Source of the DNA: Musicola paradisiaca NCPPB 2511
GTDB taxonomy: Bacteria; Pseudomonadota; Gammaproteobacteria; Enterobacterales; Enterobacteriaceae
NCBI RefSeq assembly: GCF_000400505.1
Contig: NZ_CM001857.1
Location: forward strand, 2,526,608 to 2,590,607
Direction of reading: 5' to 3'
Length of the DNA stretch: 64,000 bases
Below, one piece after another: positions 48,630 through 59,265 of the stretch. Under the pieces are notes generated by a model. It made no database searches. It was not told the origin of the DNA and saw only the letters and a program-made list of their open reading frames with translations. Position 1 is the first letter of the stretch. Each line of letters begins with the position of its first letter. The position numbers and the translations under genes were made by a program.

Positions 48630-49382
48630 TTAACGCCGCGTCATCGCCGCCCTGACACGCGCCAGATCTTCCGGGGTATCCACACCGACGCTCGGCACTT
48701 CCTGCGCGACCGCCACATGGATTTTCTCGCCGTACCAGAGCACCCGCAGTTGCTCCAGCATCTCGATTTTCTCCAGTTGGCTCGGCGCCCAACCGACATA
48801 GCGGCGGATAAAGCCGGCGCGATAAGCATAGATACCGATATGGCGCAGAAAATGATCGCCGATCGTATCGCGATTGACCGCAAAACGGTCGCGCTCCCAG
48901 GGAATGGTCGCCCGAGAAAAATAGAGCGCATACCCTTCAGCGTCCGTCACCACTTTTACCGCATTCGGGTTGAACGCTTCTTCACTGGTGGTAATCGGCA
49001 CCGCCAGCGTCGCCATCCCGGCCCGGCTGGCGGCCAGGTTCTCCGCCACCTGACGCACAATCGACGGCGGGATCATCGGCTCATCGCCCTGTACATTCAC
49101 GATGATTTCATCGTCGGCGAAGGCGTAACGCTCAATGACTTCAGCCAGTCGCTCCGTACCGGAGGCGTGATCCGGGCTGGTCAGACACACTTCGCCGCCG
49201 ACCTGCGCAATCGCCTGCGCCACATCGGGATGATCGGTCGCCACAATGACGCGGCTGGCGCCGGATTCGCGCGCACGCTCCATGACGTGCACGACCATCG
49301 GCTTGCCATTGATATCCGCCAGCGGCTTGCCGGGCAGACGGGTCGAGGCAAACCGGGCGGGGATTATCGCAGTAAACGTCAT
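48630..49382 (-). CDS. kdsB: CMP-KDO synthetase KdsB
   Basis: 3-deoxy-manno-octulosonate cytidylyltransferase activates KDO with CTP for the LPS inner core. 250 residues (E. coli 248). The CTP-binding N-terminus is [18 protein letters not shown], with GDEPMI (metal-binding Asp), TLAVPI and [16 protein letters not shown] following in family order. The start overlaps the ycaR stop by four bases. Terminal gene of the msbA-lpxK-ycaR-kdsB operon. Confidence 0.97.
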   Translation of the reverse strand: MTFTAIIPARFASTRLPGKPLADINGKPMVVHVMERARESGASRVIVATDHPDVAQAIAQVGGEVCLTSPDHASGTERLAEVIERYAFADDEIIVNVQGDEPMIPPSIVRQVAENLAASRAGMATLAVPITTSEEAFNPNAVKVVTDAEGYALYFSRATIPWERDRFAVNRDTIGDHFLRHIGIYAYRAGFIRRYVGWAPSQLEKIEMLEQLRVLWYGEKIHVAVAQEVPSVGVDTPEDLARVRAAMTRR

Positions 49383-49561
49383 TGTGCAATCTCGTCAGGC
49401 GCCAGGGTGCGCGCTTCGGTTTCCAGCAGAACAGGGATCCCGTCCCGCAACGGATACGCCAGCCTATCCGCTTTGCAGATCAGTTCCTGCTTTTCTTTGT
49501 TAAAAATCAGTCGCCCGGTACAGACCGGACAAGCCACAATCTCAAGCAAACGGTGATCCAT
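49379..49561 (-). CDS. ycaR: Trm112-like protein YcaR
   Basis: A 60-residue UPF0434/Trm112-like protein, same size as in E. coli. It starts [24 protein letters not shown] and the single Cys of [20 protein letters not shown] are the remnants of a zinc-ribbon. Function unknown. It lies between lpxK (39 bases away) and kdsB (four-base overlap). Confidence 0.95.
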   Translation of the reverse strand: MDHRLLEIVACPVCTGRLIFNKEKQELICKADRLAYPLRDGIPVLLETEARTLAPDEIAQ

Positions 49562-49600
49562 GCTTCCTCCATCACGAAGCTATTGTCAAAAAACGTCCGG

Positions 49601-50596
49601 TTAGTATTGGCGCTGCTGCGCGATGAGCCCGGACAGTTTATCCAGCAGCGCTTGCGATGACGCCGACGGCAGAACGGCGTCAACCGGCACATACCACCAA
49701 TTGTCGCGCGCAAAAACGCGGCATTTCACTGCGTCTTTTTCCGTCATTATCAGCGGTTGTCGTTCATCCGGCGTAAGCGCCGCCAGTTGTTCAGGACGCC
49801 AGTGTTGGTGATCGGCGAAAGCCACGCTGCGCGTAAGCCGCGCCCCTAACCTCTCCAGCGTGGCGAAAAAACGGGGCGGATGACCAATGCCCGCCATGGC
49901 CACCATCGGCGCTAAGGACGACACCGGCCGACGTTCCCCGCTCAGCAGATTAACCGCCTCGCTTGCTTCCAGGCGCATGGCAATCTCTCCGTCACGCGCT
50001 TCGCCGCCGTTGACGATCACGGCGTCCACCGACGCCAGCCGGGAAGCGCGTTCGCGCATTGGGCCGGCGGGCAGCCACCAGCCGTTACCGAACCGGCGGA
50101 CGCCATCCACCACCACCAGTTCAACATCTCTGGCCAGCGCATAGTGTTGCAACCCATCGTCAGTGACGATCAGATCCAGCGGATACGCCGCCAGCAGCGC
50201 CGCTACCGCATCACGACGCCGTGGCGCCACCGCTACCGGCGCGCCGGTACGCTGAAAAATCAGCACCGGTTCGTCGCCGGCCTGCGCCGCCGTGGCCTCC
50301 GGCGTCACCAGAAACGGATAACGGGGCGCATGACCGCCATACCCGCGCGACACCACGCCCACGCGATAACCGCGCTGCTGCAAATGCTCTACCAACCAAA
50401 CCACCAGCGGTGTTTTACCGTTTCCGCCCGCCGTCAGATTGCCGACCACCACCACCGGCACCGGGGCCCGCCATGCTCGGCGCCAACCGAGGCGATAGCT
50501 CATACGGATCAATGAACTCGCCAATCCGTACAACAACGACAGCGGCCATAACAGCCAGAACAACGGGGAGCGCCCCGACCAGATACGTTCAATCAT
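49601..50596 (-). CDS. lpxK: Tetraacyldisaccharide 4'-kinase LpxK
   Basis: LpxK phosphorylates the 4' position of the lipid A disaccharide at the inner membrane. 331 residues (E. coli 328). An N-terminal membrane-associated helix ([20 protein letters not shown]) precedes the P-loop [21 protein letters not shown] at about residue 50-70. DDGLQHYAL carries the catalytic/Mg residues. The start overlaps the msbA stop by four bases. Essential. Confidence 0.97.
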   Translation of the reverse strand: MIERIWSGRSPLFWLLWPLSLLYGLASSLIRMSYRLGWRRAWRAPVPVVVVGNLTAGGNGKTPLVVWLVEHLQQRGYRVGVVSRGYGGHAPRYPFLVTPEATAAQAGDEPVLIFQRTGAPVAVAPRRRDAVAALLAAYPLDLIVTDDGLQHYALARDVELVVVDGVRRFGNGWWLPAGPMRERASRLASVDAVIVNGGEARDGEIAMRLEASEAVNLLSGERRPVSSLAPMVAMAGIGHPPRFFATLERLGARLTRSVAFADHQHWRPEQLAALTPDERQPLIMTEKDAVKCRVFARDNWWYVPVDAVLPSASSQALLDKLSGLIAQQRQY

Positions 50597-52341
50597 TCGC
50601 CAAACTGCATCCTGTGCAACTGGGCATAGGCCCCATTGCGCGCCAGCAATTCCTCGTGCCCGCCACGTTCGATAATCCGGCCGTCTTCGACCACCAGAAT
50701 TTCGTCGGCGTTTTCAATGGTCGACAGACGGTGCGCGATCACCAGCGCGGTACGGTCTTTTTGCAACTCGTCCAGCGCGGCCTGAATGGCGCGTTCGGAT
50801 TCGGTATCCAGCGCCGACGTCGCTTCATCCAGCACCAGAATCGGGCAATCACGCAACAACGCGCGGGCGATGGCGATGCGCTGGCGTTGGCCGCCGGAAA
50901 GCAATATGCCATTTTCGCCGATTACCGTATCCAACCCATGTTCCAGCCTATCGATAAAGTCCATGGCATGCGCCATCTTCGCCGCCCGTTCGACATCTTC
51001 GCGGCTGTAGCGATCACCACAGGCGTAAGCGATGTTGTTGGCAATGGTATCGTTGAACAGGTGCACATTCTGTGACACCAACGCCACCTGATTACGCAGC
51101 GACGACAGGGTGTACTCCCGCAAATCCTGCCCATCCAGCAAAACCTCGCCGGACTGGATATCGTAGAACCGGGTTATCAGGCTGGCTATAGTCGATTTGC
51201 CGGAGCCGGAACGCCCCACCAGCGCCACGGTTTTGCCCGGCGGAATGCGCAGACTGACGTTTTTGAGCGCCAGCGTTTCCTTGCCAGGGTAGGCAAAATT
51301 GACGTTACGGAACTCCACATCGCCCTGAGCACGGCCCAACACGCGCGTTCCGCTGTCTTTTTCCTGCTCGGTATCCAGAATGGCGAACAGCGTCTGACAG
51401 GCCGCCATCCCGCGCTGAAACTGGGAGTTGACGTTAGTCAGCGACTTCAGTGGACGCATCAAGGTAAACATGGAGGAAAACACCACCGTGATCGTCCCCG
51501 GCGTCAACGCCTTCATCACGCTATCAAAGCTGGCGGCATACAGCACAAAGGCCAGCGCCAGCGAAGCGATAAACTGCACCACCGGATCGGAAATCGCCGA
51601 GGCCGACACCATTTTCATGCCCTGCTGACGCATGCGGTTGCTGACCTGGTTGAAGCGTTCCTCTTCCACTTTCTGACCGCCGAAAATCAACACTTCCTTA
51701 TGCCCTTTCAGCATTTGCTCGGCACTGGTGGTCACTTGTCCCATGGTGTTCTGCATGTTTTTACTGATGTTGCGAAAACGTTTGGACACCACACGCATGC
51801 TGTAGGAAACGAACGGCGCGATCACGATCAGAATCAACGATAATTGCCAGCTGTACCAAAACATGAGCACGAACAGCCCGATAATTGACGCGCCTTCCCT
51901 GACTACCGTCACCAGCGCATTCGACGATGAAGACGCCACTTGCTCGGAATCGTAGGTAATCCGCGACAGCAGCGTTCCGGTTGACTGTTGATCAAAAAAT
52001 GAAACCGGCATTCCCATGATGTGGCTGAACAGACGGCGGCGCATGTTCATGACCACCTTGCCGGATACCCAGGCGACGCAGTAGCTGGAGATATAACTGG
52101 ATATGCCGCGCATAATCATCAGCCCGATGATGGCCAACGGCATCCAGACCATCACGCTGCGATCCGCCTTGCCAAATCCGTCATCCAGCAATGGCTTGAG
52201 CAGCGATAGCATCAGCGTATCACCCGCGGCGTTCACCACCAGCGCCACGGCGGCCACAATCAATCCCGTTTTAAAGGGGGAGATCATCGGCCATAGGCGG
52301 CGAAACGTCTGCCATGTGGAGAGATCTTTGTCATTAATCAT
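50593..52341 (-). CDS. msbA: Lipid A ABC exporter MsbA
   Basis: MsbA flips lipid A-core across the inner membrane. 582 residues, as in E. coli: a six-helix exporter domain (about 1-325) fused to an ATPase domain with Walker [10 protein letters not shown] near 377, signature [15 protein letters not shown] and Walker [13 protein letters not shown], then the H-loop [15 protein letters not shown]. Homodimeric. It is coupled to lpxK by overlap and lies 38 bases after comEC, the usual Enterobacterales order. Essential. Confidence 0.98.
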   Translation of the reverse strand: MINDKDLSTWQTFRRLWPMISPFKTGLIVAAVALVVNAAGDTLMLSLLKPLLDDGFGKADRSVMVWMPLAIIGLMIMRGISSYISSYCVAWVSGKVVMNMRRRLFSHIMGMPVSFFDQQSTGTLLSRITYDSEQVASSSSNALVTVVREGASIIGLFVLMFWYSWQLSLILIVIAPFVSYSMRVVSKRFRNISKNMQNTMGQVTTSAEQMLKGHKEVLIFGGQKVEEERFNQVSNRMRQQGMKMVSASAISDPVVQFIASLALAFVLYAASFDSVMKALTPGTITVVFSSMFTLMRPLKSLTNVNSQFQRGMAACQTLFAILDTEQEKDSGTRVLGRAQGDVEFRNVNFAYPGKETLALKNVSLRIPPGKTVALVGRSGSGKSTIASLITRFYDIQSGEVLLDGQDLREYTLSSLRNQVALVSQNVHLFNDTIANNIAYACGDRYSREDVERAAKMAHAMDFIDRLEHGLDTVIGENGILLSGGQRQRIAIARALLRDCPILVLDEATSALDTESERAIQAALDELQKDRTALVIAHRLSTIENADEILVVEDGRIIERGGHEELLARNGAYAQLHRMQFGE

Positions 52342-52379
52342 GCAATAAAACCTGAGACCTTGATAAACAGCCGCCTATA

Positions 52380-54623
52380 TTACTCATTATCCGGTTGTGC
52401 GCCAAACCACCGATGATACCAGCGAGGAGCGATTTCCCCCCTGTAACGCAATATTTGTATGCCATCGCTGAAAAAACGTACACTCACCTGCCCGCTGCCG
52501 GCGGTGTCGTACCAGCGGATACCCTGTTCCCGGTAACGCCGGACAACCGGCGAGGACGGCAAACGCCACGGGTTATAGCGGGCATTGGATGAAAGGGCTG
52601 CCGTCGCCCCCACCGCCCGCAGAAACGGCGCCGACGACGATGTCGAACTGCCGTGATGCGGCACCTGAATGACGTCCGACGCCAGTTTCAGCCGCTGGGT
52701 TTTCAGCAACGCCACCTCGTCCTCCCGTTCCAGATCGCCCGTCAGCAACAGGCTGAAACGCCCATCCGTCACCCGGATCACGCACGAATCGTGATTGCCC
52801 GCCGCCACGGCGACCGCCACCGGCCATAACACCTCAAACCGCAGCCCCTGCCAGTACCACGATGCGCCCTGGACGCAGGGGCGATAATCGGCAGACGCCT
52901 GCGAGCCATACACCGGCAGCAAGGGAAACTGTCTGCGCAGCACAGGCAACCCGCCGCTGTGATCCTGATGATTATGGCTGATGATCGTCTGTTCCAGCCG
53001 CAATCCGCGCCAACGCAGATAGGGCAAAATATCCCGCGTCATACTGTCCCCGCCCTCCCAACGCGCACCGGTGTCATACAGCACCGCTTTGCCCTGACGT
53101 TCAATCACAACCGCCAGACCATGCCCCACATCCAGCATATCCACACGCCACTGGGGGGAAGGCGTTCGGGGCCTGAGCGCCAGCCACAGCATCAATGCCA
53201 GTAACCCCGCCGTCTGGCTGCGCCACCAGCCCAGCCGCCAACTGATCACCGCCAGCCAACCGAGCGCACTGAATGGCAACAGAGATGCCGGCGCAGGCAG
53301 CCACCCGTCCGGCAGCGCCTGCAGTAACGCAAATACCAGCGCCAGCGAACGATCCGCCAGCCACCAGAGCGCATGCGCCAGCGGAGAAAAGACCATCAAC
53401 GGCAGCGTCACCAGCACCAGCGGCGTGGTGATGAGCGACACCAGGGGTACCGCCCAGAGGTTGGCGGGCAGCGATGAAAGGCTGATGCCCTGGAACAACA
53501 GCACCTGCAACGGCACCAGCAGCAATGTGATGCCTATCTGCAAATGCAATGCCCGTACCCACCAACCGCACACACCGCGCCAGCGCCCTGCCGACAACGG
53601 CGCCCATTGGTACCAGAAAATCAGCGCGGCGACGGCCAGCGCCGATAACCAGAAGCTGTCCGACAGCACATTGAAGGGTTCCGCCAGCAAGATCAGCCCG
53701 ATACACCATAGCCATACCTGCCAGGCCGACACCGAGATCCCACGCAGGCGCACGACTGCCCATACCGATAACGCCAGCGCGGCTCTGATGGCGGGAGGGT
53801 TGCCGCCCGCCAGCCAGACATACGCCCAGGCAACCAGCACACCGCAGCACATCGGCAACCGCCCATCCACCCACGACAAGGGCAACACCAGCTGCACCCC
53901 TCGGATCGCGCCCCAGCCGAGCATTGCCGCCAGCGCGATGTGCAGCCCGGATATCGCCATCAGATGCAATGTGCCGGTTTTCTGTAACAGCTCGCGCGTC
54001 GCATCATCGACTGACGCCATGTCGCCCATCGCCAGTGCGATCAGAATGGCGCGCCACGGCAGCGAAGCCGTCTGCTGTTCCATGCGACGCACCCACTGCT
54101 GGCGCCAACCGCACGCCGGATCCACCGCCTCTGCGGCGAGAATACGCCCGGTCAGCGGTTGCAGCCGCGATACCGCCCAGCGTTGCCGATCAAACCCGCC
54201 TTCATTGAGACGGCTATGTACCGGACGTAATTGCAGCCGCATCCGCCAACGCTGCCCGCCGCACCAGGACGCCAGTGCGGGTGATGCTTCCAGCCGGGCG
54301 TATAACGGGGGAAACACCGGCTTACCGTCAATCATCCACAACCGCGCCAGCAATTGCCGTGCATCGGATTCGGCAAAACGCTCGCTACTGATCCCCACCT
54401 CGGCGCTGACGACGCTGCGGGTAAATCGCTCGGTCTGCGCCAGTATGAGCGACGCATTGCCACACCCCCAGACAAACCCGAAAGCCGCCAGAGCCACCCC
54501 ATAACACCGGGTACGCACGCCGTAGCACGCAAAAATGCCCAGCACCAGCAACAGACTCTTGGCGGGCAGCGCGGGCAGTACCAGCAGCGGCAGGATCCCG
54601 AGCGTCAGGCTTATGGCGGCCAT
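52380..54623 (-). CDS. comEC: ComEC/Rec2-type DNA-uptake channel (YcaI)
   Basis: 747 residues from the ATG at 54623 (E. coli YcaI 754). It has an N-terminal OB-like domain, a competence membrane domain of about ten helices (including GTLHLMAISGLHIALAAMLGWG), and a C-terminal metallo-beta-lactamase-like nuclease domain with HNHQDHSGG and VIQVPHHGS. In competent bacteria ComEC carries single-stranded DNA across the inner membrane. Start problem: no ribosome binding site fits the ATG; AGGAG (54652-54648) lies six bases before an in-frame ATT at 54641, which would give 753 residues. Confidence 0.93.
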   Translation of the reverse strand: MAAISLTLGILPLLVLPALPAKSLLLVLGIFACYGVRTRCYGVALAAFGFVWGCGNASLILAQTERFTRSVVSAEVGISSERFAESDARQLLARLWMIDGKPVFPPLYARLEASPALASWCGGQRWRMRLQLRPVHSRLNEGGFDRQRWAVSRLQPLTGRILAAEAVDPACGWRQQWVRRMEQQTASLPWRAILIALAMGDMASVDDATRELLQKTGTLHLMAISGLHIALAAMLGWGAIRGVQLVLPLSWVDGRLPMCCGVLVAWAYVWLAGGNPPAIRAALALSVWAVVRLRGISVSAWQVWLWCIGLILLAEPFNVLSDSFWLSALAVAALIFWYQWAPLSAGRWRGVCGWWVRALHLQIGITLLLVPLQVLLFQGISLSSLPANLWAVPLVSLITTPLVLVTLPLMVFSPLAHALWWLADRSLALVFALLQALPDGWLPAPASLLPFSALGWLAVISWRLGWWRSQTAGLLALMLWLALRPRTPSPQWRVDMLDVGHGLAVVIERQGKAVLYDTGARWEGGDSMTRDILPYLRWRGLRLEQTIISHNHQDHSGGLPVLRRQFPLLPVYGSQASADYRPCVQGASWYWQGLRFEVLWPVAVAVAAGNHDSCVIRVTDGRFSLLLTGDLEREDEVALLKTQRLKLASDVIQVPHHGSSTSSSAPFLRAVGATAALSSNARYNPWRLPSSPVVRRYREQGIRWYDTAGSGQVSVRFFSDGIQILRYRGEIAPRWYHRWFGAQPDNE

Positions 54624-54641
54624 ATTTAATGAAATCCGAAT

Positions 54642-55071
54642 GATCAGCTCCTGTCCTGCCGCACCGGCATGCCGATGCAATTTACCCGACCCACCGTCTG
54701 GCGGCCCCGTATCACACCGCAAAGTGTGACAGCCCAGGCTACCGGGCGATAGCCGCCGTGCTGCGTTCTGGAAAGGGTATCGCAGGCAATTTTCGCCGTT
54801 GCACGGATATGCATTGACGTTGCGCGAGCGCTTCCATCATTCACTTTTGCCGCTGGAGTCATAGGGCCAACAGCATTAGATTGGAGACCGCCACCATTGG
54901 CATATCAGGGAGTAACAACCGGATGAGACACTGTTTTATGGCGCTGAAACACCGGGCCGCCCTAATCTGGACGATCGGAAAACCGAGGGGGACGCCGACA
55001 ATGAAACAGGGCCGCGAGCGGGCCCTGTCGGTAGGTTTTTTACTGATGGCGCCTCATTGCGCCGGCCGGTA
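54642..55071. other. Intergenic region upstream of comEC
   Basis: 430 bases with no gene supported. A hairpin (ACAGGGCC 55006-55013 with GGCCCTGT 55021-55028) lies 43 bases past the tmaR stop and may end that minus-strand transcript; on the plus strand a T6 tract follows after a gap. In E. coli ihfB is located upstream of ycaI; it is absent here, marking a synteny break. Confidence 0.45.
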
Positions 55072-55410
55072 TTACTGTGCATCCACCGGCGGTTTGATCT
55101 CACCCATTTCCTTGAGTTTACGCGACAACTCGCGGCGCTCTTTTGAGAGATCGGCGTTTTTGATGATGTACTCATCGACGCGATCCTCATAGTCGCTGCG
55201 CATGTTGGCGATAATGCTCTGGATATCATCAATGGACATGCCCGGCTTGATGTACTCGCTCAGGTTATCCAGCAGCAGCACGCGCTTTTGGTTGTCGCGA
55301 ATCTTCTTCTCGTTATCGACAATCTCACGCTGCAGCTTGTTTTTGCGACGAAACATACGCACGAATTCCAGCACATCCTGGAAGCATGGTTTGTTGTTAC
55401 CCTTATCCAT
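55072..55410 (-). CDS. tmaR: PTS pole-localisation regulator TmaR (YeeX)
   Basis: A 112-residue coiled-coil DUF496 protein (E. coli YeeX/TmaR 109). The highly conserved [22 protein letters not shown] and [25 protein letters not shown] segments are present. In E. coli TmaR forms polar clusters that hold and restrain enzyme I of the sugar phosphotransferase system. The variable C-terminus ends [10 protein letters not shown]. Monocistronic here. Confidence 0.95.
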   Translation of the reverse strand: MDKGNNKPCFQDVLEFVRMFRRKNKLQREIVDNEKKIRDNQKRVLLLDNLSEYIKPGMSIDDIQSIIANMRSDYEDRVDEYIIKNADLSKERRELSRKLKEMGEIKPPVDAQ

Positions 55411-55813
55411 TTCGCTACCCTTACTTAACGATAAAAATTCATGATGGCCCTGACCCTAACCATACAGGTTAGCCGCTATCGACGACAAGGGCGATTTTCT
55501 CGTTTTGATAGGTGGCGACTGAGTGATAAATCAATATATCTCATTGTTTTACATTAAATTTATTCGTTTTTTTCGTTTATGTCTCCACGAGCTGAAACAA
55601 TTCAGTTTTTTTGCGCTCGCCGAATCACGCCCCGTATCGCCGACGGCGCGATCTACAGCGACGGGTTACACCCCGGAATGGTATGATCCCCGCTGTTTTT
55701 ATGTTTATGCCATGCGTCACCCGGCTCGCGATTAACGGGCGGCGTCAGGTGAGCGGCCTCGACCGAACAAGCCCGGCGGCAGCGCCATCCGGCTTGCAAC
55801 ACAGAGAGACAAC
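55411..55813. other. Divergent region between tmaR and sbcB
   Basis: About 400 bases between divergent starts; AT-rich from 55510 to 55620 and presumably containing both promoters. Small open frames here have no ribosome binding site. No operator was recognised. Confidence 0.4.
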
Positions 55814-57301
55814 GTGCGCAATTCACAAACCGAATCCACCTTTTTTATTCACGATTACGAGACTTTCGGCAAGCACCCGGCCAAAGATCGGCCCGCCCAG
55901 TTTGCCGGTATTCGCACCGACCAGGATTTCAACGTCATCGGCGAACCGGTGGTGATCTACTGTCAGCCCGCCGACGATTATCTGCCAGACCCCGAAGCCG
56001 TGATGATTACCGGCATTACACCGCAACTGGCGAGCAGCAAAGGGATCGGCGAGGTCGACTTCGCCCGTCAAATTCATGATGCATTCAGCACGCCCGGCAC
56101 CTGCATCATGGGTTACAACAATATTCGCTTCGACGACGAAGTCAGTCGCAATCTGTTTTATCGCAATTTCATCGACCCTTACGCCTACAGCTGGCAAAAC
56201 GGTAATTCACGCTGGGATTTGCTGGATGCGCTGCGCGCCTGCTATGCGCTGCGGCCGGAAGGCATCGTCTGGCCGGAAAATGAGGAAGGATTCCCCAGCT
56301 TCCGGTTGGAGCACCTGACGCGCGCCAACGGCATCGAGCACGAACACGCCCACGACGCCATGTCGGACGTTTATGCCACCATTGCTATGGCGCGCCTGTT
56401 CAAACAGACGCAACCCCGGTTGTTTGATTATCTGTATCAGCTACGCAACAAGAACAAGGTCAACGCGCTGATCGACATCGCGGAAATGAAACCGCTGGTG
56501 CACGTATCCGGTATGTTCGGCGCGGCGCGCGGCAATACCAGTTGGATTGTGCCGTTGGCCTGGCATCCGGAAAACCGCAATGCCGTCATCGTCTGTGATC
56601 TGGCGGGCGATATCGACCCGTTGCTGAACCTGAGCGCCGATGCGCTGAGAACCCGCTTGTATACTCGCCGCGATCTGCTGGGCGAAAACGAATCGCCGGT
56701 ACCGATCAAACTGGTGCATATCAACAAATGCCCGGTGCTGGCCCCCGCCGCCACGCTACGACCTGAAGATGCGGCGCGGCTGGGCGTCGATCGTCAGCGC
56801 TGCCTTGATAACCTGAAACTGCTGCGTCAACACCCGCTAGTCAGAGAAAAAGTGGTGGCGTTGTTTGCCGACGCACCCGCGTTCGAGCCCGCCGCCGATG
56901 TGGACTTGCAGTTATACGATGGTTTCTTCGGCGACGCCGATCGGGCGGCGATGACCATCATTCGCGAAACGGCGCCCCAGCACCTGCCCGCGCTGAAGCT
57001 GCAATTCGCCGATCGCCGAATGGAAGAACTGCTGTTTCGCTACCGGGCGCGCAATTTCCCCGGCACGCTGGACGATCAGGAACAACAGCGCTGGCTGCGG
57101 CATCGCCGCGAGATCTTTACGCCGGAACGGCTGCAATCCTATTCGGAGACGCTGGAAAGCCTGTATCAGATCCATGCCGATGACGAGAGAAAATTGCGCT
57201 GCTTAAGGCGCTGTTCACTTACGCCCAACAACTGGTGGCCTGACATCGGCCACCGTCGTCTCGCCCCACCGGGGATGTGGGTCATCGCGTGTGGGCCATA
57301 G
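55814..57301 (+). CDS. sbcB: Exodeoxyribonuclease I (SbcB) with frameshifted C-terminus
   Basis: SbcB/ExoI digests single-stranded DNA 3' to 5'. The DEDDh active site is intact: HDYETFG (Asp14, Glu16), GYNNIRFDDE and HAHDAMSDVY; SH3-like and helical domains follow. A GTG at 55814 starts the gene. Residues 1-458 follow the family, then GAGAGA (57185-57190) shifts the frame: without two bases the gene would read DDEKIALLKALFTYAQQLVA and stop at 57241-57243, giving 475 residues, the E. coli length. As read, 37 unrelated residues follow and the stop lies inside a 14-bp repeat array. The catalytic core should fold, but the end of the last helix is lost. Confidence 0.9.
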   Translation: MRNSQTESTFFIHDYETFGKHPAKDRPAQFAGIRTDQDFNVIGEPVVIYCQPADDYLPDPEAVMITGITPQLASSKGIGEVDFARQIHDAFSTPGTCIMGYNNIRFDDEVSRNLFYRNFIDPYAYSWQNGNSRWDLLDALRACYALRPEGIVWPENEEGFPSFRLEHLTRANGIEHEHAHDAMSDVYATIAMARLFKQTQPRLFDYLYQLRNKNKVNALIDIAEMKPLVHVSGMFGAARGNTSWIVPLAWHPENRNAVIVCDLAGDIDPLLNLSADALRTRLYTRRDLLGENESPVPIKLVHINKCPVLAPAATLRPEDAARLGVDRQRCLDNLKLLRQHPLVREKVVALFADAPAFEPAADVDLQLYDGFFGDADRAAMTIIRETAPQHLPALKLQFADRRMEELLFRYRARNFPGTLDDQEQQRWLRHRREIFTPERLQSYSETLESLYQIHADDERKLRCLRRCSLTPNNWWPDIGHRRLAPPGMWVIACGP

Positions 57302-57402
57302 CGTGTGGGCCATAGCGTGTGGGTCATAGCGTGTGGGTCATAGCGTGTGGGTCATAGTGCGTGGGTCATAGCGCGTGGGTCATAGCGCGTGGGTCATAGC
57401 GC
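57277..57402. repeat. Nine-copy 14-bp tandem repeat (VNTR) after sbcB
   Basis: Nine head-to-tail 14-mers, consensus GTGGGTCATAGCGT, start at 57277 and then every 14 bases to 57389. Variants are clustered: copies 2-3 have GGCCATAG, copies 7-9 end in GC. 14 is not a multiple of three. The frameshifted sbcB frame ends in copy 2; the intact stop is 34 bases upstream. Confidence 0.95.
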
Positions 57403-57446
57403 GGTTCGCAGCAAATACGGACTCGCCGCAAACAGGGATTTGACCT

Positions 57447-57471
57447 GCCAGGCTCCGTGCAGGAGCCTGGC
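57447..57471 (-). terminator. Hairpin downstream of plaP
   Basis: GCCAGGCTCC (57447-57456) pairs perfectly with GGAGCCTGGC (57462-57471) with a five-base loop, 16 bases past the plaP stop. No strong T run on either side. Confidence 0.6.
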
Positions 57472-57486
57472 AAGCCAGAGGATGGA

Positions 57487-58848
57487 TTAAACCGGGTCTT
57501 CGTTGTACTGAGGGACTGGCTGGCGGAACACGCGAGTCACCAGCATCAGGTACAGCAGGCCGGCCGCGCCCCAAATCAGCCCCAGCGTCATAGAGGTTTT
57601 CTCCAGATTGAGCCACAACGCGCCGACGCTCAACGCCCCCATCACCGGCAACACCAGGTAATTGACGATGTCCCGCAACGTTTTATTGCGTTTCTCGCGA
57701 ATGTAGAACTGGGAAATCACCGACAAATTGACGAAGGTGAAAGCGACCAGCGCGCCAAAGTTGATCAGCGCCGTCGCCGTTACCAGCTCAAACGATATCG
57801 CCGACAAGGCAATCACGCCCACCAGCAGCACGTTCAACGCCGGCGTCCGCCATTTCTCATGGATGTAACCGAAGAAGCGCTCAGGGAACACGCCGTCGCG
57901 GCCCATCACGTACATCAACCGTGAAACGCCCGCGTGCGCCGCCATGCCGGAGGCCAGTACCGTCACGCAGGAGAAAATCAGGATGCCGAACTGGAAGGTC
58001 TTGCCCGCGACATACAGCATGATCTCCGGCTGCGATGCGTCCGGATTTTGGAAGCGGGAAATATCCGGGAAGTAAAGTTGCAGGAAATAGGAGACCGCGA
58101 TAAAGATCAGGCCGCCAATCAGCGCCGTCAGGAAAATCGCTTTCGGGATCACCCGCCCGGCGTCCTTGGTTTCTTCGGACAGCGAGCTGATGCCGTCAAA
58201 GCCGAGGAAGGAGAAACACAGGATGGTCGCACCGGTGATCATCGGCACAACATGCGCGTTCTCAGACCAGAATGGACGGCTGCTGGCCAGCGTCCCGGCG
58301 CCTTCGCCGTGGGAAACGCCGTAGACCACCATGCCGGTGATGGCGATCATCACCGCCACCTGCAACACCACGATCAGGCTGTTGAAGTTGGCCACGGTTT
58401 TAATACCGCGCAGGTTGGAAAGCGTCATGAACCCCACCAGCATCACGACGAAAATCCAGGAAGGAACATCCGGCACCAGCGCTTCAAAATAGATTTTCGC
58501 CAATAGGATGTTGATCATCGGCATAAACAGATAATCGAGCAGTGATGACCAGCCCACCATAAAGCCGATCGCCGGGTTGATGGCTTTCTGGGCGTAGGTA
58601 TAGGCGGAACCGGCCGACGGGAAGCGGCGCACCAGCTTGCCGTAACTCAGCGCGGTAAACAGGATCCCAATCAGGGCGAACGCATACGCGGTGGCGACAT
58701 GGCCATCGGTCAGGCCGGAGACGATGCCGAAAGTATCGAAAATGGTCATCGGTTGCAGATAGGCCAACCCCATCATGACCACCGGCCATAATGTCAGGGT
58801 TTTACGCAATTGCGCACGATTGGCGACGGTGGCGGATTCATGCGACAT
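57487..58848 (-). CDS. plaP: Putrescine importer PlaP (YeeF), APC superfamily
   Basis: A 453-residue amino-acid/polyamine permease (E. coli PlaP 452) with twelve hydrophobic segments. It starts [62 protein letters not shown] and [20 protein letters not shown] match PlaP closely. In E. coli it imports putrescine and supports surface motility. It ends VPQYNEDPV like PlaP. plaP lies near sbcB in E. coli as well. The start at 58848 fits the family; the extension to 58884 does not. Confidence 0.93.
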   Translation of the reverse strand: MSHESATVANRAQLRKTLTLWPVVMMGLAYLQPMTIFDTFGIVSGLTDGHVATAYAFALIGILFTALSYGKLVRRFPSAGSAYTYAQKAINPAIGFMVGWSSLLDYLFMPMINILLAKIYFEALVPDVPSWIFVVMLVGFMTLSNLRGIKTVANFNSLIVVLQVAVMIAITGMVVYGVSHGEGAGTLASSRPFWSENAHVVPMITGATILCFSFLGFDGISSLSEETKDAGRVIPKAIFLTALIGGLIFIAVSYFLQLYFPDISRFQNPDASQPEIMLYVAGKTFQFGILIFSCVTVLASGMAAHAGVSRLMYVMGRDGVFPERFFGYIHEKWRTPALNVLLVGVIALSAISFELVTATALINFGALVAFTFVNLSVISQFYIREKRNKTLRDIVNYLVLPVMGALSVGALWLNLEKTSMTLGLIWGAAGLLYLMLVTRVFRQPVPQYNEDPV

Positions 58849-59265
58849 CGTGCGCGCCTCCTGTGACAGCGACGGCAGCCGCACTTAACATCATGAAGGA
58901 AACATCACGACCGGGTACGAAACACCGCTGCCCGGCCAGGCTGAAAAACGGACGATGATTATCGCCACAACTGGCATGCGTGGGCGCGCCGGCCGATGCC
59001 TTCATCGTCAGAACGGCGCCCTGATTGCTGCGAGCGCAGCGCAAACCGGCGGGGACCGGACTCAATACAACAGATTTCCCCATTTCTCTCTTTCCTCTTG
59101 CCGCCTTAATCGCGTGCGTATCTTATGGATATCCGTCCGGAGCATGCTCCGGCCTCTTTTTCATGTTCATGCCATAAAACAAAAAATAACCGACGCGGTA
59201 TCACAGCGTCGGTTATTTACAGGGCGCGTATTGTGCCCCAGCAGCTTGCTGGAGACAACCCTTAA
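58849..59265. other. Intergenic region with two hairpins
   Basis: About 420 bases upstream of plaP. A perfect 16-bp palindrome CCGGAGCATGCTCCGG (59137-59152), followed by CCTCTTTTTC, reads as a plus-strand terminator although no plus-strand gene precedes it. The ycgR terminator is at 59180-59218. No gene is seen. Confidence 0.5.
59180..59218 (-). terminator. Intrinsic terminator of ycgR
   Basis: AAATAACCGACGC (59184-59196) pairs with GCGTCGGTTATTT (59206-59218), a 13-bp stem followed on the minus strand by TTTGTTTTATGG. It begins 47 bases past the ycgR stop. Confidence 0.9.

Noticed and set aside
57277..57402. CRISPR array or coding repeat
   Set aside because: Contiguous 14-bp units without spacers; the period is not a multiple of three and stop codons (TAG in GCCATAG) occur in some frames.
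59137..59152. Terminator for a plus-strand gene before 59137
   Set aside because: The palindrome plus T tract looks right, but no plus-strand gene lies upstream of it, so it is only described as a hairpin.
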